A stretch of 64,000 bases of DNA from Silene latifolia. Taxonomy: Eukaryota; Streptophyta; Magnoliopsida; Caryophyllales; Caryophyllaceae. This document shows positions 57,522 through 64,000 of this stretch, piece by piece; the first letter of the stretch is position 1, and each line of letters begins with the position of its first letter. The stretch lies in NCBI RefSeq assembly GCF_048544455.1, contig NC_133534.1, positions 37,324,217 through 37,388,216 on the forward strand. The letters are read 5' to 3'. The position numbers were made by a program, and so were the translations under genes. Under the pieces are notes generated by a model. That model searched no databases. It was not told the DNA's origin and worked only from the letters and a program-made list of their open reading frames with translations.

Positions 57522-57560
57522 TTCGAAGTTAGGGTGGTTTTGTGAAATGTAATGGCTACC
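57522..57560 (+). repeat. Left 39-bp inverted repeat
   Basis: TTCGAAGTTAGGGTGG.. to ..ATGGCTACC, a perfect reverse complement of 58609-58647. The first bases (TTCGAA) are themselves palindromic. Confidence 0.9.
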
Positions 57561-58617
57561 CTAAGTTACAGTCACCACCCTCGTCTTAAATTTCCTCTTT
57601 TTAGAACATCTCCTCCTCTTCTTTCTCTTATAATGGTTTCTTGTAATTTCTCCCTCCTTGGTTACCTCAATATTAAGGATCTGAATTGTCATAATTGACA
57701 ATTCTCTTTCATGGTAATAACCCACCTTTTTTCCTTGAAGAATTTTTTGGTAAGCTTGTTCGGAGATCCTTAGTCGTGATTTTCCTCCACCCTTTCTTGA
57801 AAACTCAAGAACCGAGTTGTTAGGGGTATGCTCATTTTCACCCATTTGGGTGTCTTTTTTATTGCGTTCCAACTCAATAGTAGCAGAGTTATCCTCTAAA
57901 GTAACAGAGCTATCCTTGATATTGGAGACAGAAAATGGAGTAGCGCAAGAGTCACAAGAAGACCCACCATCATCCATAACCGGAGTGTCCTCAATATTAT
58001 CAATATTAGGGATAAGTCTTTTACCTTCTCTCTCCACCTCACATAGTAACTCATCATCAATACTTCTTTTACCATTATGATTAATATCCCATAGGTTCTT
58101 GACAACACTTAGTTCTCTAAGAATATCCTTATTCTTAGGCTCAATCATTAGCGCATTTTTCAGAACAGTCTTCGCTTCCAGGAACATATTAGACTTCATA
58201 CAAGCTATAGCTCTACGAAATAGAGCTTTAGCATTTTTTTGGAAAGGATGATAAAACCAAGGAGCAGAAGTTTATGGCCGCCTCATACTCCTAAAGTTTA
58301 TTAGCACATGCCGCTAGATTCAAATTCAAAGAAATTGCTAATTGTAAGACTTGGTCAACGTCACCATCCTCCATAGATTCCAAAACCAAGCATAGAAGTC
58401 AACATGCCATTTCATAGCAGCCGCCAGCACTCTCAAACATATTTTACTTAAAGAAGTCGTTACCCCTCTCCTTAAGGAATTTAACCTTAATCAAAAGACT
58501 TCCTTCCATTGGTAAGAAAGAACTAAAAAGTACCCAGTCCTCCTCCTTAAACTCACCATTTCCATGTGCAATGAGAAAGTTCTTTAGAAAAATTGCATCT
58601 ATAGAAACGGTAGCCAT
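57561..58617 (-). pseudogene. TPR-protein pseudogene
   Basis: ATG at 58617 lies in the right inverted repeat. The frame reads ISLNLNLAACANKL, EYEAAINFCSLVL, then after a frameshift QKNAKALFRRAIACM..NMFLEAKTVLKNALMIEPKNKDILREL, i.e. TPR repeats like those of FKBP-type immunophilins and other co-chaperones. The 212-codon open piece (57561-58199) ends with a Ser/Glu/Asp-rich segment and a basic KRKKRRR tail. Stops occur at about 58430, 58390 and 58300, and the frameshift lies near 58240. Which TPR family it derives from is not settled. Confidence 0.7.
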
Positions 58618-58647
58618 TACATTTCACAAAACCACCCTAACTTCGAA
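58609..58647 (-). repeat. Right 39-bp inverted repeat
   Basis: Perfect reverse complement of 57522-57560; contains the start codon of the TPR pseudogene. Confidence 0.9.
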
Positions 58648-58650
58648 AAC

Positions 58651-60005
58651 TAAGATAAAACCGTTAAAAGGTGATGAATAACACAAATACTCTTATGAGA
58701 ATAGATTATTTTGAGATTCGAAAGACTAGAGGTAAAGCTAGGAAACAAGTGTTATCAGACAAATGATTATGGGAAACCCCCGCAACTGACCCGAACCATC
58801 ACCACCGAAGAAACCAACCTAAGCCCACCCAACAAGAACTCCTCTATAATTAAAACCCAACAACGAATCCCACACAAAAACCAACACCACCACCCCAACG
58901 CCCTTCAACAAAAGCCAAGAAAAACATGAATGGCAAACACAATTCCCTATTAAAAGCCAGCTCCGACGACAAAACACGAAGCGTTAAAAGATGAAAGAAT
59001 TTCACAAATCCGACCCCGTAGAAAGATCAAATTAGCTGTAAAACAAAGAAGGACGCATCCTCACAAACACATCAAGCAAACCCGTCATTAAGGCTCATGA
59101 TCAAATTAATTACATTCGGGAGGGAGCCTTAACATCACCGTTGGCGAAAACAAACCCAAAAAAACGGAATTTATTAAAACTGAAACCCAACAAAGAGCGA
59201 GCAGACAGAAACTCGTTTTTAAAAAACAGACACCAAAGAAACAAACCAAGCCACAGTGACAAAGAACCAAACCTGATGGTGGGGAAAGTGAAGGGAAGGT
59301 AAAGGGGATTACCCACGGGCCGCAAACGAAGGCAACCACCATCAGAAACAGAAAAAAAAAGAGCGACGGAGAGGAAGAAGAACCGCAAAGACGACCACAA
59401 CAATGATTGCGATCCAAACAACGAAAAAACGAAGAGGCAAAGGGGAGCAGCAGAACCGGTTTTAAAAAAGTGTAGGAGATCGGGAACCATAATAATTAGA
59501 GAAGAGTGGGGGTCGCCGGAGACAGAGCATAGGCCCCATCTCCGGCGACAGGGATGGGCTCAGGGGAACGGTGGGCGGAAAGGGGTTGCGGTGGTTACAG
59601 TATTAGGGTTTTAGGGTTTTTGATTTGGGGGTTTTTTGTTCTTTCTCTCTCTACGCACCGTCGTAGCTCTGATTTTTTATCCTCCAAAATTATTAATCAA
59701 GAGGTTTTGCTTCTAAACTTCGGCGTCAACAAGAGTGATCTACACGGGATTTTTTTTTTTGTGAAGACTGGCTATCTCCATCACTCATTTGCACTAGTGC
59801 ATAAGTGCATTCATCGTAGGGAAATGAATTGATACTGTAATGTTAAAACAACCGCGAAAGTGGTAATTAAGACCCTTAACTTTGTTCAATTGTGAAAGTA
59901 GGCGTCATAAGTTTCATTTGGAGCAATCAAACCCTTTAAGTTTCATCAAAAGTGGAATGCAACCCTATTTTTTAAATTTTCACAAGAATTTTAATTAAAA
60001 ACATT
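58651..60005. other. Non-coding region
   Basis: A/C-rich (58700-59480) then G/T-rich. Long frames on the minus strand (59106-59490) are hydrophobic by composition. A perfect 11-bp stem (gtcgccggaga, loop of 16) is at 59512-59549. No gene recognised. Confidence 0.45.
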
Positions 60006-60907
60006 GAGAAAATTATTGATTACAGCCTTTTAAAAATCATTTTTTGTAAATTACAGCCTTATACAATTTTTTTGTAAATTACATCCAGAATATCACTTCT
60101 GATGAGAAATTATAGCCAAAACATTTACTCCGGTGGAAAATTGATGCAAATTTGATTTTTTTTCTCTTAAGTTCATCTTTTATGACAAAAATGCCCTTAC
60201 CTTCATCTTTTATATTCCCTTATGTTCATCATATTTCTCAATCTCATCATCTTTCTTCATTCCTTCAACATTCTCTCCTTTTCTTCAAATTCTCTCCTAA
60301 TCTATTTAATTGAATTCTATTATTTTTATTTTCTCTTAAAAATAATTAATGTTCTCCATCATCTCTCTTTTGTACTTTGTAAATCAATTTTCTCCAAATT
60401 GAAAATATTTAGGGTCCTTCAATTTTGGTAATATGTCTTTCTTTCTTCTCCATATTGATATATTTGGGCTTCTTGATGATGCAACAATTGTCTATTTTGT
60501 TGGTGGTGGTGTTGTCGTTTTGTCTGATTAATTAATTTGGAAATGTTGGATTGATTTCTGGGAAATTAAGGTTTAGAGTTTTAGAGATTGATGTTGAGAT
60601 TAATCATAATAGTATTATTTCTTTACATAATTAGTGTTCTCCAACAAGGTGATGTAGCTCATAATCGATTCTCGATTCATTACCATGTGTTGAGAAAGAT
60701 GAGGAGTTTTAAGAGATGCGAAATCTGGGTAGCTTTAAAATCAGATAAGAGTATATCGGTCACATTTTAAAAAAAATCACCGAAATCCTCAACTTGGCTC
60801 AATTTTAGAAGAAAAGTGATTTTCTGAATGTAATTTACAAAAAAATATTAAACAAGCCTGTAATTTCCAAAAAATGATTTTTAAAAGGCATTAATCAACA
60901 ATTTTCT
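60006..60907. mobile_element. TIR-flanked non-autonomous element
   Basis: About 55-bp imperfect terminal inverted repeats: gagaaaattattgattacag at 60006 and its complement-like partner ending caacaattttctc at 60907, roughly 50 of 55 bases matching. The interior is AT-rich without a transposase. Target duplication not resolved. Confidence 0.55.
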
Positions 60908-61049
60908 CAAAAACAATTTATAGTAGTATTAAACAATTTATTAAATACTAAAAATAACTAATTGCAACTTTACGAAATTCTACCTAATTTATTAATCATT
61001 GAAGAACACTTTTACATACATACTAGTATTTAGTAAGGCAGAGCATGGA

Positions 61050-61200
61050 TTGGATATCCGATTCCAAGTGCTAGTTTGGATCGGATATCCAGATTGGAAA
61101 ATCTTGAAGGCAGATATCCATATCCGATCTAAATCTTTCGGATATCCAATGTTTCGGGTATCCAAAATAATTGGATCGGATGTGGATATCTATTGATATT
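61050..61200. repeat. GGATATCC palindrome cluster
   Basis: At least four GGATATCC or one-base variants (61052, 61083, 61140 and others) mixed with ATCGGAT/ATCCGAT words. No mobile element ends identified. Confidence 0.65.
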
Positions 61201-61216
61201 CATACTTTTAAATGTA

Positions 61217-61250
61217 CTAGTTGTTGCACCGCGCCCTATCGGGCGCGGTG
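61217..61250 (-). mobile_element. Helitron-like 3' terminus
   Basis: On the minus strand a perfect 10-bp GC-rich stem with 4-nt loop (61227-61250) is followed by CAACAA and CTAG, then T. Helitrons end in a hairpin near CTRR and insert before T. The 5' end (TC) was not found. Confidence 0.4.
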
Positions 61251-61649
61251 CCCCAATTTGGTGATATGCTTAGCGGAAGTAAGTCGGTAGCGTATCAATA
61301 GAAAGGGCGTGGTCCATTATATATTTTATATCTGGCGGTACGACGAGCATAGTATTTATTACATAACTGGCATAAATGCTTGAGAACGTCGTATTTATTA
61401 CAAAATAATTATAGTACAACAATCGGAAAGTAGAAGATGGAATGACATCACCACAAGGGCATAGGCCTTTTTCTGGCGAAGAGACTTAAAGACCGAGATT
61501 ACAACACAAAACGAATACATGAATGCTGACGAACGAAAACATAACACGCATAATAAGCTTTGCTAAATTATTTTTAGAGGGGACAATGCCTTGTTTGAAA
61601 GCTCTTATCAATGGTGAGATCGAAAAACATCCTGCTGATTCTCTATGTT
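61251..61649. other. Non-coding region
   Basis: Nothing recognised apart from the terminus at 61217. Confidence 0.4.
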
Positions 61650-61733
61650 TTAAATGGTTTCCCCGGAAACTTCCTTCCTCCAATCTTCCAATGCTGAGGT
61701 TATTCCTGCTTTTGCTGCTAAGCAGTCCAAGTA
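61650..61733 (-). CDS. Possible terminal exon, unknown product
   Basis: After a plausible acceptor (tttatcaag) the frame reads YLDCLAAKAGITSALEDWRKEV and stops at 61650-61652. The amino-acid composition looks coding, but no upstream exon is firmly linked, so this is tentative. Confidence 0.25.
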   Translation of the reverse strand, partial: YLDCLAAKAGITSALEDWRKEVSGETI

Positions 61734-62355
61734 CTTGATAAACAAAAATATTAATCAGAAACAAGTTGTAAATTCAAGATTACTCAAAAAAAGTTGCGAG
61801 TTTTGAAATGGGAAGGTCAAAATTATAAAGCGCAGTGAACTGATTATGCTTGTTTCATGATCAAGGTTAACACGTCAGTACAACTATGCAAGAGGTTTAA
61901 TGATAGATTACTCTAAACCCTATACGAGCTTCTACGATAACATGCCCGCATTGGCGCAAACGCTCTATTCAGCAATGGGGTAAGGAATCAGAATACATGC
62001 AGTATCATTCTGTGAAACTGTTTTCAGATGAAGCATTATGAGAATTGAGTTGTAATTTGGTCCAAATGACTGCTACTTCAAAACAAAAGGAAACACAACG
62101 AATTTAATGAGTCATTTTCCACGAAGACTGAAAATCCATTAAAAGACTGAAAATCATCCTCCTATAGACAAAATATTTTCCCAAAGCTTTTTTTGTCAAA
62201 AATAAACCAAAAGTAACATTATCAAACACCCAGATGACGTAAAAGCTAATCAAGTTGTTAAAGCATAAAAAGTGGCTATAAAACTTAGCTTAAGGCTTGA
62301 TAAGAGATACTCCCATGTAGTTCTGTGACGACTTCTTTGGCATATGATGAACCAG

Positions 62356-62582
62356 TTAAAAGGAATCTGGTTTCGAATCAGATACGGGACTTTTAGCAGA
62401 TGATGGTGTTAAATGACTGAACGTTGAAGCTCTGCAAGTTTTAGCAGGACCCTGTTTATGACCACGCGTACAGAATTTCCCAAACGGATTAAAAAGGAAT
62501 CTGGTTCCAAAATTATAATGATTATCAATCTCACATAAGTTTGATGGCATCTCTTCCGAGTCCTTCTTCCACCACACCTTCC
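62356..62582 (-). CDS. Possible terminal exon, unknown product
   Basis: Begins after an acceptor-like gagcgtag; reads VWWKKDSEEMPSNLCEID, then FLFNPFGKFCTRGHKQGP and a Ser/Pro-rich end with stop at 62356. The product is not recognised. It would be the last exon of a minus-strand gene lying to the right. Confidence 0.3.
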
Positions 62583-64000
62583 CTACGCTCAAGCAAAGAA
62601 AAAACAAAAATGACAAACTTTACACACAAGTCAATGCCCAACATTTTTGATAATGTACTTCATAAGACTCAAGTTCTCAACCAGACATGAAAATCATATC
62701 ATCCAGGCAAGGTTCCTAGGTCACCTGTGGTCGTAACGGGTTTGGTCATTTCAAATTCGGGTCGTTTTTTGTTCAATTGTTACAGTTTGGGAAATCGGAT
62801 TATTTTGAGTTCACCTTTTTCTTAGATAAATCAATTAGGCATCATTTTTTTATCATTTCCTTTATGGTAAGGGTAGTTTGGATTGGTCAAATCGGGTCCA
62901 CTTCAGGCTGTTCTTTTCAAAATTTTAAGTTCAGGTCAAGTAAGTTTTTGGATTGGTAACCAGTAATGAAGGATATCCAAATACCTCTCCAAATATACTA
63001 AACAATTAATTAATGTCGGCCAGGCTAACTGTTGTCACTTGTCATAAATAAAAAAAGAATAAGAAGTGAAAGTAGTCTAATTTGCAATGAGGAATGGAGA
63101 TACACGAGAGACCAAGACATCTTAACATATTGATTCAAACACCTGCATGTATCCAACTATCAGAAGAAAACGTCTCCAAATCATAAGCCAAAGAACAAAT
63201 CATAAAGAAGTGAAATTGAGAATGTGTTGTGTTCGTATTCTTCATATAAGCGAACAGTACATCGCATTAGTGGGTAGATTAAGCTGTGCCACTATACTCG
63301 TAAGTTTGAACAATCTCCCGGTGTAAAAAATCGAGAGCGATAACAGAACCTTGATAAACAGAACCTTGAACCAAAAACTTCTCATCAAAGTCATTAGTAG
63401 CTTAGGTTAACTCATCAATTTCACAAACTTTACACTCATCCAAAACCAACAACAGCAGCTACTATCGCTACTACTACTACTACCACCACTATATGCTGCT
63501 GCTATGTATTTATTTTAGTCATTATCCTTCTTGTTGTTGATATAGCTAAATAGCTAATTTCAGTAGCATTAATTTAGTAAAACTTGTACTTATTTGACAT
63601 CAATTCTTAGTATTATTAGTTCGACTACTATTTTGAGGAGGAACACCAAGAAGTTGATTAAGCTTTGGAACAATTACAGTATCATCTTGAGCCTAAACTG
63701 AAAGTTTTGTTCAACAAGTGTTAGATTAACTACCTCAAAAAACTCCCAAAGGTGTGAAATTTCCAATAATAATTAGTTGAAACATACGAGAATGTTTGGC
63801 CGGCTAATGATGATAAAAGTCAAATTACAGCAAGGAGGGGTAAGGGGGTTAAAATTAAGGACTACTCTTGTGGTTTATGGTAAAAACATGGTGTTCAAGG
63901 CATATAAACCTGATGAACTGGTCAGTACCTGCCATTTCACAGTACAAAGAGCAGCTTGCCTTCCCTCTTCGCAGTAAGCCAACTTTCATAGCATGACTCC
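62583..64000. other. Right end, no gene firmly recognised
   Basis: AT-rich sequence with a (TAC)n stretch at about 63461-63485. Short open pieces (62777-62959, 63777-63977) have no domain or splice support. Introns of a minus-strand gene are possible. Confidence 0.35.

Noticed and set aside
59106..59490. Hydrophobic minus-strand ORFs
   Set aside because: Two overlapping frames of Leu/Phe-rich composition from an A/C-rich stretch; no start context or domain.

Overview
The window is nuclear DNA of a flowering plant with a large, transposon-rich genome. The evidence is a five-exon plant SmD3 gene with GT-AG introns, Tat-lineage Ty3/gypsy elements with two RNase H domains, a Tekay/Del-type chromovirus and plant mobile domain (PMD) coding exons. 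The element set would fit Caryophyllales, but the species cannot be fixed from the sequence.

Positions 1-52832 are one nest of LTR retrotransposons. From inside out: F (Tekay-type chromovirus, minus, 22002-30240) sits in D (Tat-type, plus, 5469-33072). D sits in the 3' LTR of A (plus, from before position 1 to 33296). A sits in E (Tat-type, minus, 33297-46506, 3' end outside the window). E sits in C (plus, 46507-48732). C sits in B (plus, 48733-52832). A, B and C show only their 3' ends. All retroelement genes are broken. A DNA transposon (2088-2883) lies in A, and two tandem MITE copies lie in the LTR of B.

Tat elements D and E each carry accessory genes antisense to and downstream of gag-pol. 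Both have a related antisense ORF. D also has a second, eight-exon gene for a PMD protein. A short GCGCCTCTTC-containing motif lies three times in each Tat LTR and once before each antisense gene. In the LTR promoters, and before the first antisense gene of D and of E, it sits about 40-95 bp upstream of a TATA-like box. A, B, C and F carry other short palindromic repeats (ACTCGATCGAGT, AGTCGATCGACT, CCGGTAG/CTACCGG) in the same slot upstream of TATA. This recurring promoter layout is the most interesting signal in the window.

Positions 52833-57520 hold the one intact host gene, SmD3. Its start codon is only 341 bp from the end of the nest, and its 3 kb first intron contains a nearly perfect 439-bp inverted repeat made from a LINE-like RNase H fragment. 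Positions 57521-64000 hold a TPR-protein pseudogene between perfect 39-bp inverted repeats, a 0.9-kb TIR element, a Helitron-like terminus and weak evidence for exons of a minus-strand gene.
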